64,000 nucleotides of DNA, taken from Mycolicibacterium peregrinum. Its GTDB lineage: Bacteria > Actinomycetota > Actinomycetes > Mycobacteriales > Mycobacteriaceae. Numbering within the stretch: position 1 is the first letter of the stretch; each line of letters begins with the position of its first letter. The translations under genes were made by a program, and so were the position numbers. Under the pieces are notes generated by a model, which was not told where the DNA came from, searched no databases, and saw nothing but the letters and a program-made list of their open reading frames with translations. The stretch lies in the NCBI RefSeq assembly GCF_001665785.1, contig NZ_LZSO01000008.1, positions 434,001 to 498,000 of the forward strand. Reading direction: 5' to 3'. This document shows, in pieces, positions 16,692-26,026 of this stretch.

Positions 16692-17978
16692 CTAGGTTGA
16701 ACCCGAGTTACCGCGGGCCGCGGCGTGCAGTGCGTCGCCGCGCGTGCCCTGCTCGTGGTGGCTGAGCGCCTGGATCGAAACATCATGGCCCTCAGCGGCT
16801 TTGCGCAGTGCGCCGACGGTGGCCTGCTCCCGCGGGATGTGGCTGAAGGGGTCGAACGAATACCAGCGCATGGCGTTCTCGTGGGTCATCTTGTTGATCT
16901 CGTCGTCGGGAACGTTGTTCTCGGTCAGCACATCCCACAGCTCTTCGGGCGCGCCCGGCCACATCGAATCGCTGTGCGGGTAGTCGGCTTCCCAGCTGAT
17001 GTTGTCGATGCCGATCTTGTCGCGCAACGCCACGCCGACCGGATCGGAGATGAAGCAGGTGAGGAAGTGCTCGCGGAACACCTCGCTGGGCAGCTTGCCG
17101 CCGAAGTTCTGATGCGTCCAGGTCGAGTGCATCTCGTAGGTGCGGTCGACGCGCTCGAGGAAGTACGGAATCCAGCCGGTGCCGCCCTCGGACAACCCGA
17201 TCTTGAGATCGGGGTAATCCTTGATGGGCTTGGACCACAACAGATCCGCGGCCGCCTGCACGATGTTCATCGGCTGGAGGGTGATCATCACGTCGAGCGG
17301 AGCGTCGGGGGCGGTGATGGCCAGCTTGCCCGACGATCCGATGTGCACGTTGAGCACGGTGTCGGTGTCGCACAATGCCTTCCACAGCGGGGTCCAATAG
17401 TCGTCGTGGAAGCTGGGGTAGCCCATGGCGGCGGGGTTCTCGGTGAAGGTCAGGGCGTGGACACCCTTCTTCGACACCCGGCGTACCTCTTGGGCGCACG
17501 CCTCGGCGTCCCAGATCACCGGAAGTGCCATCGGGATGAAGCGGGCGGGGTAGGCGCCACACCATTCGTCGATGTGCCAGTCGTTGTAGGCCTGCACGAG
17601 CGCCAGGGAGAACTCGGGATCCTCGGTGGCGAACAGGCGGCCGGCGAATCCGGGGAACGACGGGAAGCAGATCGAGCCGAGGATGCCGCCGGCGTTCATG
17701 TCCTTGACGCGCTCGTCGACGTTGTAGCAGCCCTTGCGGATCTCATCGAGGCCTTGGGGTTCCAGACCGTATTCCTCCTTGGGACGGCCGGCGACGGCGT
17801 TGAGCGCGACGTTGGGGATGACGATGTCGCGGAACTGCCAGGTGTCGCTGCCGTCGGGGTTGTGCACCAGGCGTGGTGCTTCGTCGGCGTACTTCTTGGG
17901 CAGGTGGTTCTTGAACATGTCAGGTGGTTCGACGATGTGATCGTCCACGCTGATCAGGATCATGTCGTCTTTATTCAC
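16692..17978 (-). CDS. Amidohydrolase-2 family protein
   Basis: A 428-residue metal-dependent hydrolase/decarboxylase of the amidohydrolase-2 (ACMS decarboxylase-like) group. The N-terminal metal motif appears as SVDDHIVEPPDMF, the barrel continues with VLNVHIGSSG, and a late WEADYPHSDSMWP carries the conserved Asp and His. Mycobacterial members are frequent in lipid and aromatic catabolic regions and often act as hydrolases or decarboxylases of ring-fission or CoA-type acids. Copy e of the shared element lies 25 bp before the ATG, which ties it to the island's putative regulon. Confidence 0.83.
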   Translation of the reverse strand: MNKDDMILISVDDHIVEPPDMFKNHLPKKYADEAPRLVHNPDGSDTWQFRDIVIPNVALNAVAGRPKEEYGLEPQGLDEIRKGCYNVDERVKDMNAGGILGSICFPSFPGFAGRLFATEDPEFSLALVQAYNDWHIDEWCGAYPARFIPMALPVIWDAEACAQEVRRVSKKGVHALTFTENPAAMGYPSFHDDYWTPLWKALCDTDTVLNVHIGSSGKLAITAPDAPLDVMITLQPMNIVQAAADLLWSKPIKDYPDLKIGLSEGGTGWIPYFLERVDRTYEMHSTWTHQNFGGKLPSEVFREHFLTCFISDPVGVALRDKIGIDNISWEADYPHSDSMWPGAPEELWDVLTENNVPDDEINKMTHENAMRWYSFDPFSHIPREQATVGALRKAAEGHDVSIQALSHHEQGTRGDALHAAARGNSGST

Positions 17979-18003
17979 GAACGCGCTCCATTCACGACGG
18001 CCT

Positions 18004-18021
18004 TACCGTATGGGCGACAGT
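18004..18021 (-). promoter_or_regulatory. Copy e of shared 18-bp element
   Basis: ACTGTCGCCCATACGGTA read on the minus strand, 25 bp upstream of the amidohydrolase start. It matches the consensus in ACTG, position 10 C and TACnGTA. Its orientation towards the gene and short distance also fit a -10 promoter block. Confidence 0.42.
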
Positions 18022-18070
18022 TTAGCCGGGCGTGACAGGTTCAGACCAGGCGATCAGCAGATTCGCCGGC

Positions 18071-18274
18071 TCAGCAGCAGCGCGCGCCGGGATCGGCCTC
18101 GGAGTTGCGGTGCCGCATCTTCCAGTAGTCACGCTCGGACAGCACCGGTTCGTCCGGATGCGTCCGCTCCCGATGCGCTACGTAGCGCCGGTAGTGGTTG
18201 TCACCCATCAATGTTGACCAGTACCAGCCGATGTGGCGTGCGGCCTGGCGTGTGCTCCGGGTAAGGCGTCCCAC
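18071..18274 (-). CDS. YbdD/YjiX-type small protein, CstA partner
   Basis: A 67-residue protein. The C-terminus matches the E. coli YbdD/YjiX family: a GDNHYRRYVAHRERTHPD segment and the terminal GARCC, the family hallmark. The GTG start at 18274 lies inside the end of cstA (67-bp overlap), consistent with the usual cstA-ybdD coupling. The family is required for, or modulates, transport by CstA-type peptide/pyruvate carriers. It is short and easily overlooked because a longer antisense-like frame covers it. Confidence 0.85.
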   Translation of the reverse strand: MGRLTRSTRQAARHIGWYWSTLMGDNHYRRYVAHRERTHPDEPVLSERDYWKMRHRNSEADPGARCC

Positions 18275-20514
18275 TGCTTCTGCACCTCCTTCTCGACCTG
18301 GGTGGGGATCAGTCCCGACGGTGCGAAGATGCGCGACGGCACCTCCTCGTCCACGGCCAGCGGCCTGGCGGCGCCGCGCAGCGCCTGCAGCGCCATCACC
18401 ACGCCCGCGATGAACACGATCAGCACCAGCACGGCGAAGACGATCGACAACGTGCCCTGAATGAAGGTGTTGCGGATGACGGCGTCGATCTGATCGGGGG
18501 TCTTCGCTGCGCCGAACGTCGACTTTCCGGCCTCCTGGGCCGCGACGTACTGCGAATGCTGCTTCCAGTAACCGACTTTCGGGTCGGCCGAGAAGATCTT
18601 CTGCCACGATGCCGTCATCGTCACCGTCAGGTCCCACATCAACGGAAGCCCCGGTATCCAGGCCCACTTCACCAAGCCGCGTTTGATCACCACGACGGTG
18701 ACCACCGTCAATGCGATCGCGGCCAGCAGCTGATTGGCGATGCCGAACAGCGGGAACAAGGTGTTGATGCCGCCCAGCGGATCCGTCACACCCATCAGCA
18801 GGATGGAACCCCACGCGGCGACCACGATGATCGAGCAGGCCCACGCGCCGACGCGCCAGCTGGGATCGCGCAGTTTCTTCAGCGGCCCACCGAGATTGCC
18901 GAGGCCGTCGGACAGCATGAAGCGGGCCACCCGGGTGCCGGCGTCGACCGTGGTGAGGATGAACAACGCCTCGAACATGATCGCGAAGTGGTACCAGAAC
19001 GCCTTCAAGCTCTCTCCGCCGAACACCTGATGGAGCACCTCGGACATGCCGAAGGCCAGGGTGGGGGCGCCGCCGGTGCGCGACACGATCGAGTGCTCGC
19101 CGACGCCGTCGGCGGCCGCGGTTATCTCCTGCGCGGTGATCGGCTGACCGGACAGGCCAAGGCCGTTGACGTAATCGGCCGCGGTCTGCGCGGTGGTGCC
19201 GGTGGCCGCCGTCGGCGCGTTGATCGCGAAGTACAGGTGCTGGTTGAGGATCGCCGCGGTGATCAGTGCCATGATCGCGACGAACGACTCGGTGAGCATG
19301 CCGCCGTAGCCGATCAGCCGCATCTGGCTTTCCTTCTCCAGCAGCTTGGGCGTGGTGCCCGAGGAGATCAGCGCGTGAAAGCCCGACAGTGCACCGCACG
19401 CGATGGTGATGAACAGGAACGGGAACAAGGAGCCGGCGAACACCGGACCGGTGCCGCTGGCGGCGAACTGTGAGATCGCGGGTGCCTGCATCACCGGACG
19501 GGCGATCAGGATGCCGATGGCCAGCAGTGCGATGGTGCCGACCTTCATGAACGTCGACAGGTAATCGCGCGGGGCCAGCAGGAACCACACCGGCAACACC
19601 GAAGCGGCGAGGCCGTAGATGATGATGCACCACGACAGGGTGACCTTGGAGAGCGTGAACCAGTCAGCACCCCAGTCGGTTTCGGCCACCCAACCGCCGG
19701 AGATCACCGCGAGTAGCAGCAGTGCGACGCCGATGAGGGACACCTCCGACACGCGGCCGGGGCGGAAGAAGCGCAGATACAGACCCATGAAGATGGCGAT
19801 CGGAATCGTCATCGCGATCGAGAACACGCCCCACGGACTCTCGGCGAGCGCGTTGACCACCACCAGGGCCAGCACCGCCAACAAGATCACCATGATCACC
19901 AGCACGCCGACGATCGCGGCCACGCCACCGACCAAGCCGAGCTCGTCGCGTGCCATCTGCCCCAGCGAGCGGCCGCGGCGGCGCACCGAGATGGACAGCA
20001 CCAGATAGTCCTGGACGCAGCCGGCCACCACCGCGCCGATGATGATCCAGATGGTCCCGGGCAGATAGCCCATCTGCATGGCCAGCACCGGGCCGACCAG
20101 CGGGCCCGCTCCGGCGATCGCGGCAAAGTGATGACCGAACAACACGCGCCTGTCGGTCGGCATGTAGTCGGTGCCGTTTTCGAAAAGCTCTGCCGGAGTG
20201 GCATTGTCGTCGCGCGGCCGGACGATCTTCATCTCGATCAGCCGGGCGTAGAACCGGAACCCGATCACGTAAGTGCAGATCGCGGCGATCACGAACCAGA
20301 CCGCGTTGACGGTCTCACCGCGGAAGAAGGCGATGACCGCCCAGGCGACTGCGCCGAGAACCGCGACCGCCGCGAAGATCGCCTTGTGTTTGACGGTGAT
20401 CGGAGAGCGGTCGATGATCGCCACCGGCGGAAGGTCTCTGTCGGTGCGGATATAGGTGATGTCGCCTTCGTGGTCCTCGATGCGATCCGCCGGTGGGGCA
20501 TCTGGTGTTGCCAC
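18208..20514 (-). CDS. cstA: Carbon starvation protein CstA, peptide/pyruvate transporter
   Basis: A 768-residue polytopic membrane protein with well over a dozen hydrophobic helices. CstA landmarks are GFRFYARLIEMKIV, the conserved VLFGHHFAAIAGAGPLVGPVLA, GCVQDYLVLSISVRRRGRS and GALSGFHALISSGTTPK. The family imports peptides and pyruvate during carbon limitation. The GTG start at 20514 was chosen because AAGGAGAG lies just upstream; upstream in-frame ATGs lack this. It is followed by the overlapping ybdD-type gene. Adjacency to ligB matches the Rv3063-Rv3062 arrangement remembered from M. tuberculosis. Confidence 0.93.
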   Translation of the reverse strand: MATPDAPPADRIEDHEGDITYIRTDRDLPPVAIIDRSPITVKHKAIFAAVAVLGAVAWAVIAFFRGETVNAVWFVIAAICTYVIGFRFYARLIEMKIVRPRDDNATPAELFENGTDYMPTDRRVLFGHHFAAIAGAGPLVGPVLAMQMGYLPGTIWIIIGAVVAGCVQDYLVLSISVRRRGRSLGQMARDELGLVGGVAAIVGVLVIMVILLAVLALVVVNALAESPWGVFSIAMTIPIAIFMGLYLRFFRPGRVSEVSLIGVALLLLAVISGGWVAETDWGADWFTLSKVTLSWCIIIYGLAASVLPVWFLLAPRDYLSTFMKVGTIALLAIGILIARPVMQAPAISQFAASGTGPVFAGSLFPFLFITIACGALSGFHALISSGTTPKLLEKESQMRLIGYGGMLTESFVAIMALITAAILNQHLYFAINAPTAATGTTAQTAADYVNGLGLSGQPITAQEITAAADGVGEHSIVSRTGGAPTLAFGMSEVLHQVFGGESLKAFWYHFAIMFEALFILTTVDAGTRVARFMLSDGLGNLGGPLKKLRDPSWRVGAWACSIIVVAAWGSILLMGVTDPLGGINTLFPLFGIANQLLAAIALTVVTVVVIKRGLVKWAWIPGLPLMWDLTVTMTASWQKIFSADPKVGYWKQHSQYVAAQEAGKSTFGAAKTPDQIDAVIRNTFIQGTLSIVFAVLVLIVFIAGVVMALQALRGAARPLAVDEEVPSRIFAPSGLIPTQVEKEVQKQWDALPGAHARPHATSAGTGQH

Positions 20515-20628
20515 GGTCTCTCCTTGCTCGCCCAGTGTCATACGCGTCGGGTGTGATCTTTTCATCGAGCCAAACCGCACGGCATCGAATCCCGGTTTCC
20601 GCACCCTAACCAGGTGAACGGCGCCGCG

Positions 20629-22152
20629 TCAGGTGAGGAAGGCGCGCACTGAATTGATCGTGTCTGCCTCGTCCGTGGCTTTGTCATCTCGATAGCGCAG
20701 GACCCTGGCGAACCGCAGCGCCACACCGCCGGGGTAGCGGGTCGACCTCTGGACGCCGTCGAAGGCGATCTCGACGACCTGCTCGGGGCGGACGGTGACC
20801 ACCCAGCCGTCGTCGTCGACCTGCAGTTCCCGGAAGCGCTCGGTCTGCCATGCCAGCATCGCATCGGTCATGCCCTTGAAAGTCTTGCCCAGCATCACGA
20901 ATCCACCGGTGTCCGGATCACGTGCGCCCAGATGGATGTTGGACAGCTTGCCGGTGCGTCGGCCCGAGCCCCACTCCACTGCCAGCACCACCAGGTCCAG
21001 GGTGTGCACGGGCTTGACCTTGAGCCAACCTGCGCCGCGACGGCCGGCCTCATACGGTGCCGTCGGCGACTTCGCCATCACGCCCTCATGGCCGGCGGCC
21101 AGGGTGCGGTCCAGGAAGTCCTGCGCGACCGCGCCGTCTGAGGTGACGACGCGGTCGACGCGCCGGTCCTGAGGTACCAGCGCATCGAGTGCGGTCAGCC
21201 GCTGCTCGGTGGGCAGGTCGAGCAGATCCTGGCCATCGATGTGCAACAGATCGAAGAAGAACACCGACAGCGGTTCGAGGTCGTTGGCGGTCTTGCGGCC
21301 GAACCTGGCGGCGGTGACCTGAAACGGCTGCGGGCGCCCGTCGGCTCGCAGCGCGATGGCCTCCGCGTCGGCAATCAGATCGGTGGCCGGCAGGGCCAGT
21401 GTCGCCGCGACCACCTCGGGCAGTCGGTGGGTGACGTCGTCCAGGCTGCGGGTATAGACCGAGACGTCCGAGCCGCTGCGGTGGATCTGTACGCGCGCGC
21501 CGTCCAGCTTGGCCTCCAGAACCGCTGTACCGCCGAGCCGTTCGAGCGCGTCGACGACACCGGTGGCGGTCTGTGCGAGCATCGGCCCGACCGGGCGGCC
21601 GACCTGCAAACTGAATTCGGCCAGGGCGGCCCGGCCACCGGTGAGCGCCGCTGCGGCCACCGCTGGCAGGTCACCGGCCAGCATGGCCGCACGCCGGACC
21701 TCGACCGCCGGGATGCCGGATGCACGGGCCACCGCGTCCGCCATCACGCCCGCCAGCGCGCCCTGACGCAACTCGCCGCCCAGGAGCCTCCGGAGGAACG
21801 TCTGCTCTGTGTCGGTGGCCGCCGCGAAAAGGTCGCGCACCGAATCGGCGCGCAGCGACCGAGAGCCCTTGCCCGCGATTCCTTTGATGTCGGTGAATGC
21901 GGTGTCGACGCCCCCGATGGTCAACGTGGGGATCGCCGCCGGCGCCGGCAATGAGCGCAGGGCAGCCCAGCCGACACCGATCTGGCGTTGGGGGAGCTCC
22001 CCGGACAACCAGGACACTGTGACCGCCACCGTGCGGGCGTCCCCCTCCGTGGCGACCACGGACAGCAGGGCTGCGATGCGGTCGATCTTGGCGAGACGGG
22101 CCGAGCTTGTCGCCACATCGGCGGATGCGGCGACGACGTCGGCGAGCAGCAT
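20629..22152 (-). CDS. ligB: ATP-dependent DNA ligase LigB
   Basis: A 507-residue ATP-dependent DNA ligase. The adenylation motif I is [13 protein letters not shown] (Lys nucleophile near residue 210). Downstream come [11 protein letters not shown] (motif III/IIIa area), [26 protein letters not shown] (motifs IV-V) and the OB-fold with [31 protein letters not shown]. The length equals that of mycobacterial LigB (Rv3062). It seals nicks and is dispensable beside the NAD-dependent LigA. It sits 21 bp downstream of a YqeY-like gene in the same direction. Confidence 0.94.
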   Translation of the reverse strand: MLLADVVAASADVATSSARLAKIDRIAALLSVVATEGDARTVAVTVSWLSGELPQRQIGVGWAALRSLPAPAAIPTLTIGGVDTAFTDIKGIAGKGSRSLRADSVRDLFAAATDTEQTFLRRLLGGELRQGALAGVMADAVARASGIPAVEVRRAAMLAGDLPAVAAAALTGGRAALAEFSLQVGRPVGPMLAQTATGVVDALERLGGTAVLEAKLDGARVQIHRSGSDVSVYTRSLDDVTHRLPEVVAATLALPATDLIADAEAIALRADGRPQPFQVTAARFGRKTANDLEPLSVFFFDLLHIDGQDLLDLPTEQRLTALDALVPQDRRVDRVVTSDGAVAQDFLDRTLAAGHEGVMAKSPTAPYEAGRRGAGWLKVKPVHTLDLVVLAVEWGSGRRTGKLSNIHLGARDPDTGGFVMLGKTFKGMTDAMLAWQTERFRELQVDDDGWVVTVRPEQVVEIAFDGVQRSTRYPGGVALRFARVLRYRDDKATDEADTINSVRAFLT

Positions 22153-22173
22153 GCGTTCAGCGTGCCACGGAGC

Positions 22174-22554
22174 TCAGACAACCTCGGGAGCCTGACTGAG
22201 TACCTGTGTCAGGACGGCGGCCTGCGATTGCAGGTCCGACGCCCGTTCGGGATGCCCATTCGCGATGTATTCGCTTGCCGCCGAGAGCAGTTCATCGACC
22301 TCGGCCTGAATGAGGCCACGAATCTCGGCATCGCTGAGCTCCCGGCGGGCGATCTCGGTCGAACCCACCCCGGACACCGCGCCCGCGATCGTTCCGCCGA
22401 TGCGGGTGTCGGTCTGATCGGCCTGCGGCGTCTCGGCGTTGTCGATCGCGCTCAACGCCGACCGGAGCGCGGTGACGCTGATGGCGTCGCGGGACTTGCG
22501 TGCCGACAGTAGGGACTCGCGGAGTCGGTCGCGCCAAAGCTCTGCCGGGGTCAT
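22174..22554 (-). CDS. GatB/YqeY-like protein
   Basis: A 126-residue protein with the helical YqeY/GatB C-terminal-like domain: an N-terminal LWRDRLRESLLSARKSRDAISVTALRSALSAIDNAE, then RELSDAEIRGLIQAEVDELLSAASEY. Relatives are related to the tRNA-binding tail of the amidotransferase GatB, but stand-alone members have no firm role. It is probably co-transcribed with ligB (21-bp gap). The 155-bp gap to the divergent SDR gene presumably holds both promoters. Confidence 0.8.
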   Translation of the reverse strand: MTPAELWRDRLRESLLSARKSRDAISVTALRSALSAIDNAETPQADQTDTRIGGTIAGAVSGVGSTEIARRELSDAEIRGLIQAEVDELLSAASEYIANGHPERASDLQSQAAVLTQVLSQAPEVV

Positions 22555-22709
22555 GGCAGGCGAACCTATGCGGTCTCGGAGGCGGCGTCGAGGGATTTAC
22601 GCACGCTCAAACTCTGGAGGGCGAAGAAATGAGAACCCGAAAGGCTTACGGGAAGGGTTGATGGGATAGGTTGCTTTACGATTTCGGTCATTTTTGGAAA
22701 GGAAGCTAG

Positions 22710-23477
22710 ATGGAGATCGAAGGCAAGAAGGCTATCGTCGTCGGCGGCGCGTCGGGCTTCGGCCGCGCGACCGCTGAGGCACTGGCCAAGCGCGGCGCCA
22801 GCGTGGCTGTGCTGGACCGGCCGCAGTCCAAGGGCCAGGAAGTGGCCGACGCGATCGGCGGTTCGTTCTTCGCTGTCGACGTCACCGACTTCGACGGCAC
22901 CGAGAAGGTGCTGGAAGAGGCTGTCGCGGCGCTGGGCGGTCTGCACATCATCGTGACCACCGCAGGTGGCGGCATCGGCGAGCGCACCATCAAGAAGGAC
23001 GGTCCGCACAGCCTGGATTCGTTCCGCTCCACCATTGACCTCAACCTGATCGGCACGTTCAACATCAGCCGGCTCGCCGCCTGGCACATGAGCAAGAACG
23101 AGCCCGTCGACGAAGAGGCCGAAGAGCGCGGCGTCATCATCAACACCGCCTCCATCGCGGCGTTCGAGGGCCAGATCGGGCAGGTCGCCTACACGGCGTC
23201 CAAGGCTGCCATCGCCGGTATGTGCCTGACCATGGCGCGCGACCTCGGCAGCCTGGGCATCCGGGTGCTGGCCATCGCCCCGAGCCTGTTCGCCACCGGT
23301 CTGACCGAGGGCATCCCCGACGAGTTCGCCGCGGTGCTCACCAAGGACGCCGCATTCCCCAAGCGTCTGGGCAAGCCCGAGGAGTACGCCAAGCTCGCCG
23401 TCGCGATCGCCGAGAACCCCATGCTCAACGGCCAGTGCCTGCGTCTGGACGCCGGCCAGCGCTTCGCCCCCAAGTAG
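22710..23477 (+). CDS. SDR, type 2 3-hydroxyacyl-CoA dehydrogenase-like
   Basis: A 255-residue classical SDR close in layout to HSD10/type 2 3-hydroxyacyl-CoA dehydrogenases. The nucleotide motif is GGASGFGRATAEAL, the NAG equivalent reads TTAGGG, the catalytic Ser lies in INTASIAAFEG and YTASK supplies Tyr and Lys. The dinucleotide acceptor is followed by LDRPQ, suggesting NAD+. The family oxidises 3-hydroxyacyl-CoA or hydroxysteroids. The ATG follows GGAAAGGAAG. Monocistronic, ended by a strong 14-bp hairpin. Confidence 0.85.
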   Translation: MEIEGKKAIVVGGASGFGRATAEALAKRGASVAVLDRPQSKGQEVADAIGGSFFAVDVTDFDGTEKVLEEAVAALGGLHIIVTTAGGGIGERTIKKDGPHSLDSFRSTIDLNLIGTFNISRLAAWHMSKNEPVDEEAEERGVIINTASIAAFEGQIGQVAYTASKAAIAGMCLTMARDLGSLGIRVLAIAPSLFATGLTEGIPDEFAAVLTKDAAFPKRLGKPEEYAKLAVAIAENPMLNGQCLRLDAGQRFAPK

Positions 23478-23483
23478 AGTGAA

Positions 23484-23530
23484 TTCCGGCGTGATCGAGG
23501 GCGCGCCCCGCGTCCGCGATCACGCCGGAA
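23484..23530 (+). terminator. Strong hairpin after the SDR gene
   Basis: TTCCGGCGTGATCG (23484-23497) pairs perfectly with CGATCACGCCGGAA (23517-23530), a 14-bp stem around a 19-nt GC-rich loop. It starts six bases after the SDR stop and ends 18 bp before poxB, so it should terminate the SDR transcript. Confidence 0.75.
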
Positions 23531-23548
23531 CCCACACCGGGAGGCGTC

Positions 23549-25285
23549 ATGGCGACCATTGCAGACCAAGTCATCTCCGCACTCACACTGAGCGGGGTAA
23601 GGCGGGTCTACGGCCTTCCCGGTGACAGCCTCAACGGATTCACCGACGCCATCCGGCGCAGCGGCGAGATCAGCTGGCAGCACGTTCGCCACGAGGAGAC
23701 CGCTGCATTCGCCGCGGCCGCCGACGCTGCACTGACCGGCCAGCTGGCGGTGTGCGCGGGCAGCTGCGGCCCGGGCAATCTGCACTTGATCAACGGGCTG
23801 TTCGACGCGCAGCGCAGCCGGGTCCCGGTGCTGGCCATCGCCGCCCACATTCCACGCACCGAGATCGGGTCGGAGTACTTCCAGGAAACCCACCCGCAGG
23901 ACCTCTTCCGCGAGTGCAGCGTCTACTGCGAGCTGGTCAGCACCCCCGAGATGGCGCCGCGCATCCTGGAAATGGCCATGCGAGCGGCCGTCGAGGACAA
24001 CGGCGTCGCCGTCGTCGTCATCCCCGGCGAGATCTTCCTGCAGCGCACGGGGGAGAGCGCCTGGGCGACCTGTCCGGTGCGGCCGACCCGATCGATCGTG
24101 CGTCCCGACGACGAGTCGGTGCGTCGGGCCGCCGACATTCTCAACGCCGCAGAGCGCGTCACGATCCTGGGCGGCGCGGGGGTGGCCGGTTCGCATGATG
24201 CCCTGATCGAGCTGGCCGCGACGCTGCAGGCGCCGATCGTCCATGCGTTGCGCGGCAAGGAATTCATCGAGTACGACAACCCGTTCGACGTCGGCATGAC
24301 CGGACTGCTCGGTTTCGCCTCCGGGTACAAGGCCATCAAAGAGGCCGACACGCTGTTGATGCTGGGCACGGACTTTCCCTATCAGCAGTTCTATCCCGAG
24401 GCCGCCACCGTCATCCAGGTCGACATCCGCGGCCGTAATCTCGGCCGGCGCACCCCGATCGATCTCGGCCTGCGCGGCAGTGTCGCCGACACCCTGGCCG
24501 CACTGCGACCGCTGTTGCGGCCCAAGACCACTCGTGAGCACCTCGACCGGTCGCTACGCCACTACCGCAAGACCCGTGCCGCGCTCGACTCGCTGGCCGT
24601 CAACGATCGTGACAAGACCCCGATCCGCCCGGAATATGTTGCCGCACTGGCCAACCGGTTGGCCTCCGACGACGCCGTGTTCACCTGTGATGTCGGGTCA
24701 CCGGTGGTGTGGGCGGCCCGGTACGTGACCATGAACGGCCGGCGCAGGCTGATCGGGTCGTTCAATCACGGCACCATGGCCAACGCGCTGCCGCACGCCA
24801 TCGGTGCGCAGACAGCGTTCCCGGGTCGGCAGGTAGTCGCTCTGGCCGGGGACGGTGGACTGACCATGCTCTTCGGCGAGCTGGTGACGCTGAGCCAGAA
24901 CAAGCTGCCGGTGAAGCTGATCGTTTTCAACAACTCGTCGCTGAATTTCGTCGAGCTGGAGATGAAGGCTGCGGGCATCGTCACGTTCGGCACCGACCTG
25001 GTCAATCCGGACTTCGCCGCGGTGGCCCAGGCGATGGGCATGTTCGGGCGCCGTGTCACCGAACCCGGTGAGTTGGAACGGGCCCTGACCGACGCCTTCG
25101 CCCATGATGGCCCCGCACTCGTCGACGTACATACCGCACGTCAGGAGCTGTCGATACCGCCGGCGATCACCGTCGAACAGGCAAAGGGCTTCTCGCTCTA
25201 CGCGATTCGCACCATTCTGGCTGGGCGCGCCGACGAGCTCCTGGACCTGGTCACCACCAACGTCGCCCGTCGCATCCTGGACTGA
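23549..25285 (+). CDS. poxB: Thiamine-pyrophosphate-dependent pyruvate oxidase (quinone)
   Basis: A 578-residue ThDP enzyme of the pyruvate oxidase/pyruvate:quinone oxidoreductase (PoxB) type. The catalytic Glu lies in RHEETAAFAAAADA near residue 50. The middle FAD-binding domain contains GGAGVAGSHDALIELA, and the ThDP/Mg motif is GDGGLTMLFGELVTLSQNK ending in NNSS. PoxB decarboxylates pyruvate to acetate at the membrane during slow growth. The close spacing to the hairpin means its promoter overlaps the terminator region or lies within the SDR gene. Alternative: another acetolactate-synthase-like enzyme; the FNN-LNFVELEMKAAG C-terminal pattern favours PoxB. Confidence 0.87.
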   Translation: MATIADQVISALTLSGVRRVYGLPGDSLNGFTDAIRRSGEISWQHVRHEETAAFAAAADAALTGQLAVCAGSCGPGNLHLINGLFDAQRSRVPVLAIAAHIPRTEIGSEYFQETHPQDLFRECSVYCELVSTPEMAPRILEMAMRAAVEDNGVAVVVIPGEIFLQRTGESAWATCPVRPTRSIVRPDDESVRRAADILNAAERVTILGGAGVAGSHDALIELAATLQAPIVHALRGKEFIEYDNPFDVGMTGLLGFASGYKAIKEADTLLMLGTDFPYQQFYPEAATVIQVDIRGRNLGRRTPIDLGLRGSVADTLAALRPLLRPKTTREHLDRSLRHYRKTRAALDSLAVNDRDKTPIRPEYVAALANRLASDDAVFTCDVGSPVVWAARYVTMNGRRRLIGSFNHGTMANALPHAIGAQTAFPGRQVVALAGDGGLTMLFGELVTLSQNKLPVKLIVFNNSSLNFVELEMKAAGIVTFGTDLVNPDFAAVAQAMGMFGRRVTEPGELERALTDAFAHDGPALVDVHTARQELSIPPAITVEQAKGFSLYAIRTILAGRADELLDLVTTNVARRILD

Positions 25286-25288
25286 CGG

Positions 25289-25963
25289 TCAGGCCGGCCG
25301 AGGAATCGTGGCCGCCGTGCTCTGGCCCAGCCATTTCGGGATGGCGCGGCGGACATCGGCGGATCCTGACAGCGCCACGCTGCCGTCGAGGACCGCCCGT
25401 GCCCAGCCGACATCGCCGCGCCAGATCTCGACCAGCGTGCGCAGGTCGGTCTGCACGGTCCCGGCCACCTCGTAGCCGGGATCGAAATCGCAGACATCGG
25501 CCTGCCCGTCGTTCACCGTCAGCCACCACCGCGATGACTTGGGCGCGACTTCGTCGAGGACGAACGCGATCGTGGTGCGCGACCGCGGCCAGTCTTCGAT
25601 GGGAATGGTGCGGCGCATGTCCCACATCAGCAGGTGCGGATCGAGATCCTGCTCGCCGAGCTCACCGATCCACCGCACGCCCCACGAGCCGAGCGCGTCG
25701 ACCACGCCGGCGAGCTCCTGCCCGCACGGGGTCAGCGAATAGCTCGTCCGCCCGTCTATCTCGGAACGCTCGATCACCCCGGCGCGGGTCAGCGACTTCA
25801 GCCGCTTGGACAACAGCGCCGGCGACATCTTCGGTACGCCGCGACGCAGGTCGTTGAAGTGCGCACTGCCCCGCAGCAGTTCCCGGACCACCAGCAAGGT
25901 CCAGCGTTCATCGAGCAATTCCATGGCCTTGGCCACGGGACAGAACTGGCCATACGTCGACAT
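25289..25963 (-). CDS. HxlR-family regulator with C-terminal sterol-carrier-like domain
   Basis: A 224-residue regulator. Residues 1-100 form an HxlR winged helix: CPVAKAMELLDERWTLLVVRELLRG and GVPKMSPALLSKRLKSL. Residues 120-220 resemble an SCP2-like fold (DPGYEVAGTVQTDLRTLVEIWRGD), a mycobacterial architecture. HxlR proteins usually sense electrophiles, aldehydes or small ligands. Start ATG 25963; GGGAGG lies 11 bases upstream. It converges on poxB and is divergent from a methyltransferase gene, with repeated GTAC half-sites in the shared promoter region. Confidence 0.83.
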   Translation of the reverse strand: MSTYGQFCPVAKAMELLDERWTLLVVRELLRGSAHFNDLRRGVPKMSPALLSKRLKSLTRAGVIERSEIDGRTSYSLTPCGQELAGVVDALGSWGVRWIGELGEQDLDPHLLMWDMRRTIPIEDWPRSRTTIAFVLDEVAPKSSRWWLTVNDGQADVCDFDPGYEVAGTVQTDLRTLVEIWRGDVGWARAVLDGSVALSGSADVRRAIPKWLGQSTAATIPRPA

Positions 25964-26026
25964 CGGCGGTCTTCCCTCCCGGACAGTGCGCGGCTTTCTA
26001 AGTACACCGCTGTCGAGGCTCCGAAG

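Noticed and set aside
18071..19633. 520-codon frame covering the end of cstA
   Set aside because: Only its last 67 codons are real (YbdD-type protein); the rest is a shadow of cstA, rich in Arg and Gly.
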